The notes: a model not told the origin generated them from the sequence alone. A stretch of 64,000 nt of DNA from Alphaproteobacteria bacterium (GCA_021774625.1 JAJFIV010000031.1:1-64000); one strand, 5' to 3'. Positions 9,568-20,737 are shown, counted from the stretch's first letter. A program made the numbers and translations.

Positions 9568-10046
9568 ACCCGTTCCAGCGTCACGAAACTGAAGGCGGGA
9601 TTGCCGTCGGTGGCCGGGTGGTCCTCACGGGATGTTTCCCGCCATTCCGTTGTGTCAATCGCAGGAAAGACCGTATCGCCATCTGGTGTTGTGTGAACTT
9701 CCGTCAGATAAATGCGGCCGGTCTGGGCTAACGCCTGCCGGTAGATCTCCGCGCCGCCAATGATCATTGATTCTTTAACAGCGCCGGCCTCAGTTACAGC
9801 CTCCTCCAGCGAATGGGCGACGGCCACGCCATCTGCCCGCCAGGCGCGGTCCCGGGTAATCACAATATTCTTGCGTCCCGGCAATGGCCGCCTGATGGAT
9901 TCATAGGTCTTGCGTCCCATGATGATGGGCTTGCCCATGGTGATGGCTTTGAAATATTTCAGGTCCGCCGGGATGCGCCACGGCAAATCACCGTCGCGCC
10001 CGATCACGCCATTTTCCGCCTTTGCGACCACCATGGAAATGATCAT
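9564..10046 (-). CDS. folA: Dihydrofolate reductase
   Basis: MIISMVVAKAENGVIGRDGDLPWRIPADLKYFKAITMGKPIIMGRKTYESIRRPLPGRKNIVITRD. Confidence 0.96.
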   Translation of the reverse strand: MIISMVVAKAENGVIGRDGDLPWRIPADLKYFKAITMGKPIIMGRKTYESIRRPLPGRKNIVITRDRAWRADGVAVAHSLEEAVTEAGAVKESMIIGGAEIYRQALAQTGRIYLTEVHTTPDGDTVFPAIDTTEWRETSREDHPATDGNPAFSFVTLERV

Positions 10047-10055
10047 TCCCCACCT

Positions 10056-13000
10056 CTAGTCTTCCGGCCAGGCGGGAATGCGGCCGGGGGTCCAGGGGGC
10101 GGCGTTGCCGAGTTCGCCCTCGATGGCGGTCAGAGCGGCATTGACGGTGTGCAGCGTATCAAGCACACCAGTGAAATCCTCTTTAGCGACTTCGATAGTC
10201 TGCAGAATATTGGGCGGCACGTCGGCCAGGGTGCCCCGCTGGGCAAAGCCGAAGGAGCCGAGGCGGCTGTTGATGGATTCCATTCCCTGCTCATTATAAC
10301 GGGCGGCGGCCTCGCGGCCATTCAGGAGAATAGCCGCATCCTCAAGCTGGCTTTCCAGCGCCCGCAAACGGGTGTTCTGATCTTCCGTCGCGACCGGCGT
10401 TTCCAGCAGCGCGCGCTTGACATGGTCCATTCGCTCCCCGAGTTCATTGATCGCGCGGCCGGCCCCGGAAATCGCACGTTCCAAAGCCGCCACATCCTGA
10501 TGGACCGCATTGAGCGCTGCGGGATCGCTGGTGGTAAACAGGCCGCGCTCCAGCATCTTCACCTCGAAATCAGCCGGACCGGCAATTTGCGTCACCCCGC
10601 TTTCAATCCGTTTCTCAACGGTAACCGAATAAGTGCCAGGCGCCACAAGGTGGCCCTGCGGCGGGCCGCCGAAAGGCGAGGATGGCGCTGGAGTCAGGCG
10701 GATCGGCGCATTGGCCGGCCAGCGCAAATCCCAGGCGATGCGGTGAAAGCCTTTTGACGTGGGGCCGGTGATGCGGCGGACAATATCTCCGCTGGCATTG
10801 CGGACGGTGAAAATCAGCGCCGGTTCTTCCTCGCGGTCTTCCGCCTCCAGTTCTTCCCAGCTGGGATAGGGATTATCGCCGCCGTCCTTTTGTGCGGCCT
10901 TTTCATTTTTCTGCCGGGCGGCCTTTTGTGTTTGATAGCCGTCCTTCAGATAATAGGAGAAGACGGCGCCAAAAGGCGGATTGGGGGCAACGAAATAATC
11001 CTCCCCCAGAAAACCCTTTTCACCAAAGCCCCAGCGGTTGGCTTCCACATAAAGCCAGGGGTCTTTCACCGGGAACAGGGTTGCCTCGGCGGATGCAACG
11101 TCCGAAGAGGCCACTCGAAGCGGCGTATAATCATCCAGGATCAAAAAACCGCGCCCGAAGGAGCCGACCACCAGATCATTTTCCCGCCGCTGGATTTCCA
11201 GATCACGCACCGCAATGGTCGGAATGCCGCCTTTAAGCTGGGTCCAGCTTTCGCCGCCATTCTGGGTGAAAAACACGCCGAATTCAGTGCCGACAAACAG
11301 CAGGTCGGGGTCGGCATGATCCTGCACAATGGTGTGCGCCGTGCCGCGCTCCGGCAGATTACCGGCGATGGACCGCCAGCTTTTTCCCCGGTCCGTACTT
11401 TTAAAGACATAGGGTTTGAAATCGCCCCGCTTGTGATTGTCGAAGGTGGCGAAAACCACATCGGGATTGTGGAGGGACGGCGCGAGATCGCCCACATAGG
11501 TCATGTCCGGCACGCCTCTGATACGCTCAATCCTGTGCCAGTTTTCGCCGCCATCTTCGGTGATCTGGATCAGGCCGTCATCGGTCCCGACGAAGATCAG
11601 GCCCTCCTGAAGCGGGCTTTCGGCAAGTGAAATGATGCTGCCATAAAGCGATGTAGATGCGTTTTTCGCCACCGCATCCACGCTCCAGATCCGGCCCATT
11701 ACTTTCAGTTCATTGCGGTCGAGATTGCGGGACAGGTCACCGCTCACCGCGCGCCAGCTATTCCCCTGATCATCGCTGCGGAAGAGCTTCTCCGCTCCGA
11801 AATAAAGCCGTTCATTATCGTGAGGGCTGATAATAAAGGCGGAATTCCAGTTCCAGCGATAGCTCTTTTCGCCCTTGCCCGGCTGCGGCGTAATATAGAC
11901 CTGCTCGCTGGTGGTTTTGTCAAAACGCACCAGATTGCCATGTTGCAGCTGGGAATAGACAATATCCGGATTTTCCGGATCGACCTGGGTTTTGAAACCG
12001 TCGCCGCCCAGTGTCACGATCCAGTCCTCATTGGCAATGCCCTGGGTATTGAAGGTGCGGGCCGGTCCGCCGAAGGAGGCGTTGTCCTGGGTGCCGCCGT
12101 AAACATTATAGAAAGGGAAATCATTGTCCGGCGTCGCCCGGTAAAACTGGGTCAGCGGCAGATTGCGCATATGCCGCCAGTTGGCGCCCCGGTCGAAGCT
12201 TTCATAAACACCGCCGTCATTGCCGGTGATCAGATGATCGGAATCATCCGGATCAATCCACAGCGCATGTTCGTCCACATGGCGGTGGTTGACGCCAACC
12301 CGGCTCCAGTTCGCCCCGCCATCCTCGGACACCTGCATGAAAGTATCCATGGAATAGACGCGGTTCGGGTTGTTGGGATCGACAATCAGCTCATTATAAT
12401 ATTGCGGACTGCCCGCCACGTAATCAGACTGTTTGGACCAGCTTTCGCCAAAATCGGTCGAACGGTACACACCGCCGCCTTCCTGGGCTTCAATAATGGC
12501 GTATACGGTGCTTGGCGCGGAAGGGGCAGCAGCCAGGCCGATCCGTCCCACGTCACCGTCGGGCAGGCCATTGGTGATTTTGCGCCAGGTTGCCCCGCCG
12601 TCGGTAGATTTATGGACACCGCTGCCCGGGCCGCCATTGATCAGGGTCCAGACATGGCGGCGGCGCTGATAGGTACTGACCACCAGATGATCGGGATTAT
12701 CCCGGTGCATGACCATCTCATTGGCCCCCGTATCGTCATCCACATGCAGCACCCGTTCCCAGTTGGCACCGCCATCGGTGGTCTTGTAAATCCCGCGCTC
12801 CCCGCCGGAATTCCACAACGGCCCCTGAGCGGCTACATAGAGTGTATTGGAATCCCGGGGATCAATCACGATCTGACCGAGATGCTCGGACAGCTTCAGC
12901 CCCATATTCTCCCATGTCTTGCCACCATCGCCGGACCGGTACACGCCGTCGCCATAGGCGACCGAGCGCTGGCTGTTATTTTCGCCCGTTCCCACCCAGA

Positions 13001-13325
13001 CCACATCGGGATTATTGGGATCGAGCTCCACAACCCCGATGGAAAAAGACCCCTGACTGTCGAAGATCGGTGACCAGCTGATACCGTTGCTGGTGGTTTT
13101 CCACAATCCGCCTGACGCCGTTCCCACATAATATTGCTGATGCCGCTCAGGATGAACGGCAAAATCCGAAATCCGTCCCGACGTAAAGGCCGGCCCGATA
13201 TTGCGGAACGCCAGCCCGTTATAGGAAACCGAATTTTCGTCATCGGACTGGGCGATCACCGGAGCAGCCGCGCCCCCGGCCAGCAGACCCAGTGAAAGAA
13301 GTGAAGAAACAAATGTGCGCCGCAT
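10056..13325 (-). CDS. Secreted VPS10/sortilin-like BNR-repeat beta-propeller protein
   Basis: Signal peptide followed by repeated S-x-D-x-G-x-x-W motifs (YRSGDGGKTWENM, YKTTDGGANWERV, HKSTDGGATWRKI and others). Confidence 0.85.
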   Translation of the reverse strand: MRRTFVSSLLSLGLLAGGAAAPVIAQSDDENSVSYNGLAFRNIGPAFTSGRISDFAVHPERHQQYYVGTASGGLWKTTSNGISWSPIFDSQGSFSIGVVELDPNNPDVVWVGTGENNSQRSVAYGDGVYRSGDGGKTWENMGLKLSEHLGQIVIDPRDSNTLYVAAQGPLWNSGGERGIYKTTDGGANWERVLHVDDDTGANEMVMHRDNPDHLVVSTYQRRRHVWTLINGGPGSGVHKSTDGGATWRKITNGLPDGDVGRIGLAAAPSAPSTVYAIIEAQEGGGVYRSTDFGESWSKQSDYVAGSPQYYNELIVDPNNPNRVYSMDTFMQVSEDGGANWSRVGVNHRHVDEHALWIDPDDSDHLITGNDGGVYESFDRGANWRHMRNLPLTQFYRATPDNDFPFYNVYGGTQDNASFGGPARTFNTQGIANEDWIVTLGGDGFKTQVDPENPDIVYSQLQHGNLVRFDKTTSEQVYITPQPGKGEKSYRWNWNSAFIISPHDNERLYFGAEKLFRSDDQGNSWRAVSGDLSRNLDRNELKVMGRIWSVDAVAKNASTSLYGSIISLAESPLQEGLIFVGTDDGLIQITEDGGENWHRIERIRGVPDMTYVGDLAPSLHNPDVVFATFDNHKRGDFKPYVFKSTDRGKSWRSIAGNLPERGTAHTIVQDHADPDLLFVGTEFGVFFTQNGGESWTQLKGGIPTIAVRDLEIQRRENDLVVGSFGRGFLILDDYTPLRVASSDVASAEATLFPVKDPWLYVEANRWGFGEKGFLGEDYFVAPNPPFGAVFSYYLKDGYQTQKAARQKNEKAAQKDGGDNPYPSWEELEAEDREEEPALIFTVRNASGDIVRRITGPTSKGFHRIAWDLRWPANAPIRLTPAPSSPFGGPPQGHLVAPGTYSVTVEKRIESGVTQIAGPADFEVKMLERGLFTTSDPAALNAVHQDVAALERAISGAGRAINELGERMDHVKRALLETPVATEDQNTRLRALESQLEDAAILLNGREAAARYNEQGMESINSRLGSFGFAQRGTLADVPPNILQTIEVAKEDFTGVLDTLHTVNAALTAIEGELGNAAPWTPGRIPAWPED

Positions 13326-13518
13326 GGAACCCTCCCCGGATTTTTAGGATGCAAGGAACTATCTTTCACTCTGCCCTGTTTGTAAAGATTGCTATGGTAA
13401 TAAAGCAGGGATCAGTGATCATTGTTACATAATCCGCGCACAGGACTTCCCTTCTCCATCTTTACTGCTATTGTTTCCTCAATCTTCACTGGGACAGTAA
13501 AATAAATAGGGGGATTTT

Positions 13519-14991
13519 ATGCGCTATGTCGGTTTCCTGATGGTCAGTTTGTGGTTTTTGGCACTGGGCACGCCGGCCTTCGCCGCCGATCCTCCCAAGG
13601 CAGAACTCGCCACGCGGCACGCCGCCCTTGCGGCCGGCCTGCCCGCGAACTCCGTGGTTGTTTTATTTTCTGAAGAAGAAAAACTGCGCAGCAACGATGT
13701 CAATTGGCCTTTCCGCCAGAACAACGAAATCAACTATTTCACCGGCTCCACAAAACGCAAGACCGGCTTCGCCCTCATCAAAGACAATGAAACCGTCACG
13801 ACGGTTATTTTTGCGCAAGCGCCCAACCGGGTTTTTGAAACCTGGATTGGCCGTCTTCCCGATTTTGACACGATAAAAGAAGAGACGGGCGTTGATCTTG
13901 TTGTCCCGGAAAAAGAGATGCCCGTCTTTATTGAAGCCCTGCTGAACGGCAAGCCGTGGGGAGAGACGCCGGGACGATATCTGCCGCCGCGGTTTCCGGA
14001 TTTTTACGCTGCGGTAAAAGAAGCCACTGCCGGTGTGTGGCTCAGCCTCGGACGCCAGCGAAAGATTGCAAATGACGACACAGCGGCCAGTCTCTTTGCA
14101 AAACGAATCCGCACCCATTTCCCGGAACTGCAAATTCGCAACATCACGCCCGCCATCAATGACATGCGGGAAATAAAAAGCCCTTGGGAGCTGGCCCAGC
14201 TGAAAAGCGCCATTGGTATCACCGTTGCCGCGCAAAAAGCGGCGATGCAGCGCGTAAAAACGGCGGATTATGAATATCAGCTGGAAGCAGCCATTGAATT
14301 TGTCTTTCGCGACAGCGGCGCCTGCTGCGCTGGATATCCCTCTATTGTCGCAGGCGGTGAAAATGCCACTATTTTGCATTATGACGAAAATAACGATCCC
14401 ATCAAAAAAAATCAGTTGCTGCTGACCGATATCGGCGCTGAGGTGAGCTATTATTCGGCGGATGTTACGCGCACCTTTCCTGCATCCGGCTCTTTCAGCG
14501 CGGCGCAGCGGGCAATCTACAGCGCCGTCCTGGACGCGCAATCACAGGCCATTGAGGAAATCAGGGCCGGCGTGAAAGGCAAAACACTGGAAGACTTGGC
14601 CATCCGGGTTATGGGCGAACATCTGCTGCGCCTCGGCCTGATAGAGAAAAACGAAGCCGAGCAGGTCAGGCTCTATTTCCTGCACGGCCTCGGCCACACC
14701 ATCGGTCTGGATGTTCATGATACCTGGGAATCCCATACTGAACTCCGCCCCAATATGGTCATCACCGTGGAGCCGGGGCTTTATATCCGCAAGAACGATG
14801 TGTTCGAAAGCGAGGCCTTCAAGGCCATGTCTGAGGGGGCGCAGCAAACCGTCCGCGAAAATATTGAAAAATATGACGGTATCGGCGTCAGGATCGAGGA
14901 TGATATCCTGGTCCAGAAAAAAGGGTATGTAAATCTGTCCGAAGATGGCTTGCGTACAATCGAAGACATAGAAGCCTTCATGGCCCGATAG
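13519..14991 (+). CDS. Secreted aminopeptidase P / Xaa-Pro aminopeptidase (M24)
   Basis: Signal peptide; LLTDIGAEVSYYSADVTRTFPASG ... YFLHGLGHTIGLDVHDT ... VEPGLYI metal-binding motifs. Confidence 0.92.
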   Translation: MRYVGFLMVSLWFLALGTPAFAADPPKAELATRHAALAAGLPANSVVVLFSEEEKLRSNDVNWPFRQNNEINYFTGSTKRKTGFALIKDNETVTTVIFAQAPNRVFETWIGRLPDFDTIKEETGVDLVVPEKEMPVFIEALLNGKPWGETPGRYLPPRFPDFYAAVKEATAGVWLSLGRQRKIANDDTAASLFAKRIRTHFPELQIRNITPAINDMREIKSPWELAQLKSAIGITVAAQKAAMQRVKTADYEYQLEAAIEFVFRDSGACCAGYPSIVAGGENATILHYDENNDPIKKNQLLLTDIGAEVSYYSADVTRTFPASGSFSAAQRAIYSAVLDAQSQAIEEIRAGVKGKTLEDLAIRVMGEHLLRLGLIEKNEAEQVRLYFLHGLGHTIGLDVHDTWESHTELRPNMVITVEPGLYIRKNDVFESEAFKAMSEGAQQTVRENIEKYDGIGVRIEDDILVQKKGYVNLSEDGLRTIEDIEAFMAR

Positions 14992-15057
14992 ATTTCAGCA
15001 TAACCGATCGGCTGCTTTAAGGTGGCCCTTAAGACGGCATGCCGGATGGAATTTAAG

Positions 15058-15086
15058 TTGATTTACCGCGAACTCCGCCCTAATTT
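15058..15086 (+). promoter_or_regulatory. Putative sigma70-type promoter of tRNA-Thr
   Basis: TTGATT-17 bp-TAATTT, with -10 about 15 bp upstream of the tRNA 5' end. Confidence 0.45.
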
Positions 15087-15100
15087 GCGCGGGCTATCTG

Positions 15101-15176
<76 letters not shown>

Positions 15177-15421
15177 TTATTTTTCAATTGTCTCCGTTGC
15201 GCCGGACCCGTGTCCGTCATCCATGCCGGTTTGGGGCATGAGACGCGCTCAAGGCTGTCCGGTTCAGACTTTCTCCGCTAAAGTGCACCATTGTTTTTCT
15301 TGTGACAGTCTTGCCTCCATGACTGCCATTCCCCCTCAATGTCAAATATTGCTTGATATGTGCCGGGTGAATCATTTTTCTGCTATACCGGTATCGGTCA
15401 TGCAATTCTGGAGGAAGTCCG

Positions 15422-16735
15422 TTGGTAAAATGGAGGAGCAGAATGTGGGGGGTGCTTTTAGTCTTTCTTGCCGGCGCTCCATTTATGCCTGTAAAGTCAC
15501 TGGATGGCGGCCCGGCGGCGGACTTTCTTTCCGTCTTTTCTGCGGATATGAAACCCGGCAGCACTTTAAGGCTTCCCGCTTCGGGCTATCTGACAGATAA
15601 TCCCGCCCTCAAGCAGCGGCGCTTTAACGAGGACGGCAATAATTGGACCATCACCAGGCGGGAGCTGGGTTATACCGGATATGGCGGCCAGTTTGCAGCA
15701 TGGAATGACTGCGAATTTATCCGCCGGGATGATCGGCGCTGGCTGGTATGCGGGCGCGCCGGCGGCCATATGGATGCCGGCCTGTCGGATGCCTTTTCAT
15801 TCGCCCTGCATGAGGCCCGCGGCTGGGTTCGTGTGCTGAACCCGCGGCCATTGGACTGCGAGATTGAAACGGGCGATCCAAAATGGCCCGAAATGCGGGC
15901 ATTTGATCAAAATGATTATGCCTGTAAGGGAAAAACCCACGATCGTTTTATGCCGAATATGGGCCACACATACGGGTCGCGAACCCATGATCCGGCGACC
16001 GGCCGAACCTTTGAAATCCACATCGCTCCGTTTCCGGGGTCCGGCAGCAATCCTGTCACATGGAGAGGGAATTTAGCGGCATTGTTTGACTGGAATGATA
16101 TGACGCTTGATGCGGTCAATACGGGACCGCACCCTTATCTCCGTCCCGAAACAAAGGGACCGCGGACGGGCTTTCTGGTCAATACAAAAACCGGCGGCGA
16201 TGAAAGTCCCGATATCGATAATATAACAAGATGGCTGCCCGGCAGATTTCCGGCGACCTGTCTTTTGCCGAACGGGCAGATGCTGGTTTGGTCGAGAAAC
16301 ACCCTGTTTTATTATGAAATGGTGAATATGGAAATTGCGGATATAGCCGCTGCCCCGTTTACCCGATCTTGGGGTACGATAAGCTGTTACGAAAAAAGAG
16401 TGGTGGGCTTTTCAGCCAAATGGTCGTCCTCGGGCACACATGACCGGATATTTCAGGTTGAACTGGATGACGCCTATCGGCCTGTATCGCACCGGCTGCT
16501 GACAGACAGGCAGTTCCCGGAAGGCAGCCAAATCGTTCATGCGGGCGGCAGCAACTATGTTTATACGGGCGGCGCGCTGCAGACTTATGATTTCGCTCAT
16601 GACAGGCTGGCTGACCTTCATGTCTTCCCGGACCATCAGCGGTCTTACAAGAAAATGTTTTACGATCAGCAATCCGGCGCGCTGGTCATCGCGAGACGGG
16701 AAGGTGTGTGGGTCCATAAGCCGGCGAACAATTGA
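15422..16735 (+). CDS. Predicted secreted protein, function unknown (possibly beta-propeller-like)
   Basis: 437 aa ORF with N-terminal hydrophobic segment MWGVLLVFLAGAPFMPV; many Gly/Trp-rich strands; no family recognised. Confidence 0.6.
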   Translation: MVKWRSRMWGVLLVFLAGAPFMPVKSLDGGPAADFLSVFSADMKPGSTLRLPASGYLTDNPALKQRRFNEDGNNWTITRRELGYTGYGGQFAAWNDCEFIRRDDRRWLVCGRAGGHMDAGLSDAFSFALHEARGWVRVLNPRPLDCEIETGDPKWPEMRAFDQNDYACKGKTHDRFMPNMGHTYGSRTHDPATGRTFEIHIAPFPGSGSNPVTWRGNLAALFDWNDMTLDAVNTGPHPYLRPETKGPRTGFLVNTKTGGDESPDIDNITRWLPGRFPATCLLPNGQMLVWSRNTLFYYEMVNMEIADIAAAPFTRSWGTISCYEKRVVGFSAKWSSSGTHDRIFQVELDDAYRPVSHRLLTDRQFPEGSQIVHAGGSNYVYTGGALQTYDFAHDRLADLHVFPDHQRSYKKMFYDQQSGALVIARREGVWVHKPANN

Positions 16736-16814
16736 ATGCCGGCGAAGCCATCCGAAAACTTCCGGCGCGGGGTAATGAATATTGAATTTACAAAGGTTAG
16801 GGTAAGGACCCGCC

Positions 16815-16892
16815 GGCCGTCGTAGCTCAACTGGATAGAGCACCAGACTTCGAATCTGGGGGTTGGGAGTTCGAGTCTCTCCGACGGCGCCA
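16815..16892 (+). tRNA. tRNA-Arg(TCG)
   Basis: gccgtcgtagctcaactggatagagcaccagacttcgaatctgggggttgggagttcgagtctctccgacggcgcca; acceptor GCCGTCG/CGACGGC; anticodon loop CTTCGAA. Confidence 0.94.
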
Positions 16893-17076
16893 TTTCCATA
16901 AGGTCTCCGTTGTTCCGGACCCTTGGCCCTTCCTCAAAGATCAATACGGATATTTTAAAGATCATTAGCCGGGACGGGAGTCTGGCCCCCAGCCCCGGGC
17001 GCAGTTTATCAGAAGACGTTTATGAATGTGCGAGATTGATCTTGTGAATCCATCCTGTGCCGCCTAGGCTCCGCGG

Positions 17077-18618
17077 ATGAAGCGTCAGCGTATCACTATT
17101 ATAGATCTTGCAGCCCGCGAGCCGTCCCGCGAACTGTTTGGCCAATTGATGAATGCCAATTATGCCAGTGTTATGCCGCAATCTGTTGCCGTATGGTGCG
17201 AGGAATTCGGGCATGCTGTCAATTACATCTGTTATACCGGCACCCAGGATATTTTCGGCTCAATGGCCGACGATACAGATATCTTGTTTGTCGGCGGGTT
17301 CACCTATTCCGCCTATACGGCCTATGCGCTGAGCAGAATCTATCAAAAGGCTGGCGCGGTAACCGTTCTGGGCGGCCCACATGCCCGCTGTTATCCGGAT
17401 GATGCCGCGAAATATTTTGATTATGTGCTGGGCTTTACCGGCCGCGAGGAAATTGCTGGCATCATCACGGATGCCAGCCCTAACCGGCCTCTGGGACGTT
17501 ATGTTTCGGCGCTGAAACAGCCGCCGGCGCTGCCGGGAGTGCGGGAACGCTGGCCGTTTATTCAGAAAGCCCTGAAAAGCGCGCCGGCTATCAAGATTGT
17601 GCCGATGATAGGCTCTATGGGCTGCCCCTATACCTGTAATTTCTGCATCGACGCCACGGTGGACTATCAGCCCCTGGGTTTTGATCAGATCACCGAAGAC
17701 CTGAAATTTCTACGGACCCGGATGAAACGTCCCGTGGTCGGCTGGCATGATCCGAATTTCGGCATCCGGTTTGACGATTATCTCAATGCCATCGAGGAAG
17801 CGGTGCCGCCGGGCAGCGTGAATTTTGTCGCCGAGAGCAGCCTGTCCCTGCTGTCGGAAAAAAACATGAAGCGGCTGGCGCGTAACGGGTTTGCCGGGCT
17901 GCTGCCGGGCATCGAATCCTGGTATGAATATGGCTATAAATCTAAATCCACCAAAGTGGCCGGTGAGGAAAAGGTCAAACAGGTCGCCGATCAGATCAAT
18001 ATGATCCTGTCTTACGTGCCGTTCGTGCAGACCAATTTCGTGCTGGGTCTTGATTGTGATCAAGGGGCCGAACCGTTCGAATTGACGAAAAAATTTCTCG
18101 ATCTGGCGCCCGGGGCCTATCCGGCTTTCTCGCTCTTTACCGCTTACGGACAGGCATCGCCCCTGAATCTGGATTTGCAGAAAGACGGCCGGGTTCTGCC
18201 GGTGCCCTTCTATCTGCTGGATTCCAATCATGCCATGAATATCATTCCGAAAAATTACGACTGGCCGGAATTTTTCAGGCTGACGGCGGATTTGACCCGC
18301 TATTCATTGTCTGCCCCCCGGCTTGTCCGCCGTTTCGGCGCCAATTCCCACTGGGCGGTTAAAATAATTAATTTCATGCGCTCGATTACGTCGGACCGGA
18401 TCAAATATCACCGTAAATTCCGCCATATGCTGGAGACGGATCAGGATTTCAAAGGCTATTTTGACGGCAGGAACAGCCGCTTGCCGGACTTTTTTACCCG
18501 CAGGATCAAAAAGGGTCTGGGTTTCATGTGGGACACCCTGCCGGAAGGTTTTTTGAACCATGATCATCTGGCCTACAGCCGCAAGACAAGTCTTAAAGCC
18601 GGACAGGCCGCCGAGTGA
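17077..18618 (+). CDS. B12-binding-domain radical SAM protein
   Basis: GGPHARCYPDDAAKYFDYVLGFTGREEIAGI resembles a B12-binding region; the radical SAM cluster motif is GCPYTCNFCID (CxxxCxxC). Confidence 0.88.
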   Translation: MKRQRITIIDLAAREPSRELFGQLMNANYASVMPQSVAVWCEEFGHAVNYICYTGTQDIFGSMADDTDILFVGGFTYSAYTAYALSRIYQKAGAVTVLGGPHARCYPDDAAKYFDYVLGFTGREEIAGIITDASPNRPLGRYVSALKQPPALPGVRERWPFIQKALKSAPAIKIVPMIGSMGCPYTCNFCIDATVDYQPLGFDQITEDLKFLRTRMKRPVVGWHDPNFGIRFDDYLNAIEEAVPPGSVNFVAESSLSLLSEKNMKRLARNGFAGLLPGIESWYEYGYKSKSTKVAGEEKVKQVADQINMILSYVPFVQTNFVLGLDCDQGAEPFELTKKFLDLAPGAYPAFSLFTAYGQASPLNLDLQKDGRVLPVPFYLLDSNHAMNIIPKNYDWPEFFRLTADLTRYSLSAPRLVRRFGANSHWAVKIINFMRSITSDRIKYHRKFRHMLETDQDFKGYFDGRNSRLPDFFTRRIKKGLGFMWDTLPEGFLNHDHLAYSRKTSLKAGQAAE

Positions 18619-18644
18619 GTTTTGTGAAACAGCAGGAATGAAAA

Positions 18645-20150
18645 ATGAGGGAGCAACAAATGCGCATCTTACCAGGGGTTATTTTGTTTTTGGCGTTTCA
18701 GGGCATCGCATTTGCGCAGGAGGATAAAGGGCAGGTCGCCCCGGGCGAGCCGAAAGTCTTTGCCAGCGATCATACCGGCCGTTTTAACGGCGCAGTCGTC
18801 AATTATACGGCAACAGCCGGCGAAACCTTTCTGAAGGATGAGGATGGCAAACCCAGGGCCAGCATTTTTTCCGTTTCCTATGTGAAAAAGGGTTTGAAAG
18901 ATCCGGCGACCCGGCCCATCACCTTTTTGTTCAATGGCGGACCGGGTTCGGCGTCGCTGTGGCTGCATATGGGGGCGTTCGGACCGAAACGGGTGGCGAT
19001 CCCGTCAGACGCCACGGAAGATGGGGCGCCGCCCTATAATATTATCGACAACCCGCTGGCGCCCCTCGATGTGACGGATATCGTGTTTATCGATCCTGTC
19101 GGCACCGGTTTCAGCCATGCGATGGGGGAAGCGAAGGCGGAAGATTTCTGGGGCGTGACGGCGGATGCCCGTTCGGTCGCCGATTTCATCCGGCTGTGGA
19201 TCAGCCGCAACAACCGCTGGAATTCACCAAAATATATCGGCGGCGAAAGCTATGGCACCACCCGTTCCGCCGCTGTCGTTAATCAGCTGGAAGGCACCTA
19301 TAATGATGTGGCGCTGAACGGCATCCTGCTGATTTCGACCATTCTGGATTTCAGCGCCCGGGCGGGCGAAGCGGGGAACGAAGTCGGCTATGTCCTCAAT
19401 CTGCCGACCATGGCGGCGACCGCATGGTATCATAATGCGCTGGCGGAAAAGCCGGACGATCTGGCGGCATTTGTTGAGGAAGCGCGGATATTCGCCGCAG
19501 GCGATTACGCCATGGCGCTGATGAAAGGCAACGCCCTGCAGGGAGAGGAACGGACCCGCATCCGAACCCGGCTCGCCGCCTTCACCGGCCTTAGTGAAGC
19601 TTTTCTCGAGCGGGCAGACCTGCGGGTCAGCTCTCAGCGTTTTTATAAGGAATTGTTGCGTGACCGTGGTCTGACTGTGGGCCGGCTCGACAGCCGCTTT
19701 ACCGGCACCGATTTTGACAGCGCCGGCGAAAGGCCGGATAATGATCCGTCCTTTTACGGTATTGATGCCAGCTATACCGCCGCCATCAATCATTATCTCA
19801 GAGCGGAACTGGGCGTTGATTTCGACCGGCAATATAAGGTTATTTCCGGTCTTGGCGGGCGGTGGGACTGGCGCCTGCCCAACAGCAGTGATTTCTATTT
19901 TAATGTGGCGCCCTATATCGGCAGGGCGCTCAGGGAAAATGCCGGGCTTCGGGTGTTCAATGCCGCTGGTTATTATGATATGGCGACACCGCTGTTCGGC
20001 GCAGAATACTCTCTCACCCGCACCGGCATTCCGGCGGACCGGGTCACATTCCAATATTATGAAGCCGGACACATGATGTATATCCACGGGCCGTCATTGG
20101 AAAAACTCCTGAGAGATGTTCGCGCCTTTATCCTGAACGGGAACCATTAA
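18645..20150 (+). CDS. S10 family serine carboxypeptidase-like protein, copy 1
   Basis: FLFNGGPGSASLWLHMGAFGPKRV ... IGGESYGTTRSAAV ... YYEAGHMMYIHGPS. Confidence 0.9.
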   Translation: MREQQMRILPGVILFLAFQGIAFAQEDKGQVAPGEPKVFASDHTGRFNGAVVNYTATAGETFLKDEDGKPRASIFSVSYVKKGLKDPATRPITFLFNGGPGSASLWLHMGAFGPKRVAIPSDATEDGAPPYNIIDNPLAPLDVTDIVFIDPVGTGFSHAMGEAKAEDFWGVTADARSVADFIRLWISRNNRWNSPKYIGGESYGTTRSAAVVNQLEGTYNDVALNGILLISTILDFSARAGEAGNEVGYVLNLPTMAATAWYHNALAEKPDDLAAFVEEARIFAAGDYAMALMKGNALQGEERTRIRTRLAAFTGLSEAFLERADLRVSSQRFYKELLRDRGLTVGRLDSRFTGTDFDSAGERPDNDPSFYGIDASYTAAINHYLRAELGVDFDRQYKVISGLGGRWDWRLPNSSDFYFNVAPYIGRALRENAGLRVFNAAGYYDMATPLFGAEYSLTRTGIPADRVTFQYYEAGHMMYIHGPSLEKLLRDVRAFILNGNH

Positions 20151-20226
20151 GTTTTTTATTCGTTATGGAATAAATTGCTTGTTTGTAACGTGCGTATGGT
20201 GAACCAACAGGATAAATGAGGATACA

Positions 20227-20712
20227 ATGAAAAACAAATTATTTGAAGGCACATTGCCGCTGACTGCAGCGGTATTGGGCATGGGGCTTATGGTCGGCGC
20301 CTGTGAAGATAAATCTGCGGAAGACACGGTGGAAGAGGCTGCCGAAGACACCGCTGACGCTGCCCGTAATCTCGCGGACCGGGCGGAAGAGGCCGGTGAA
20401 GATGTTGCCGATTTCCTGAGAGAGCAGAAAAACGATTTCGACAACTGGGCCGAAAGCAGTTTCGAAGAGCTCGATAACAATATGGAAGATTTCACCGAAG
20501 AAGTCGAGGATATGGGCGATGAAGCGCAGGGCGAATGGGCCGAATGGAAAGACTCGTTCGAGGACCAGCGCGAAAAGGTTGCGGAAAAGATAGAAGACGC
20601 CAGGAACGCCTCGGCCGATAATTGGCGGGAAGCCAAAGAGGAAGCCGAGGAAGCCATGGAAGCGCTGGAAAAAAGCTATAATGACTTTGTCGAGCGGATG
20701 AAATCGAACTAA
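20227..20712 (+). CDS. Small acidic, predicted coiled-coil lipoprotein
   Basis: Lipobox-like GLMVGAC then a strongly acidic Ala/Glu/Asp-rich helix (EDKSAEDTVEEAAEDTADAARNLADRAEEAGEDV...). Confidence 0.7.
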   Translation: MKNKLFEGTLPLTAAVLGMGLMVGACEDKSAEDTVEEAAEDTADAARNLADRAEEAGEDVADFLREQKNDFDNWAESSFEELDNNMEDFTEEVEDMGDEAQGEWAEWKDSFEDQREKVAEKIEDARNASADNWREAKEEAEEAMEALEKSYNDFVERMKSN

Positions 20713-20737
20713 CCCCGCTATGACTATGCGAATAAAA

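Noticed and set aside
11820-13073. 417 aa plus-strand ORF opposite the BNR-repeat protein
   Set aside because: Antisense artefact; the minus-strand protein has clear repeated BNR motifs.
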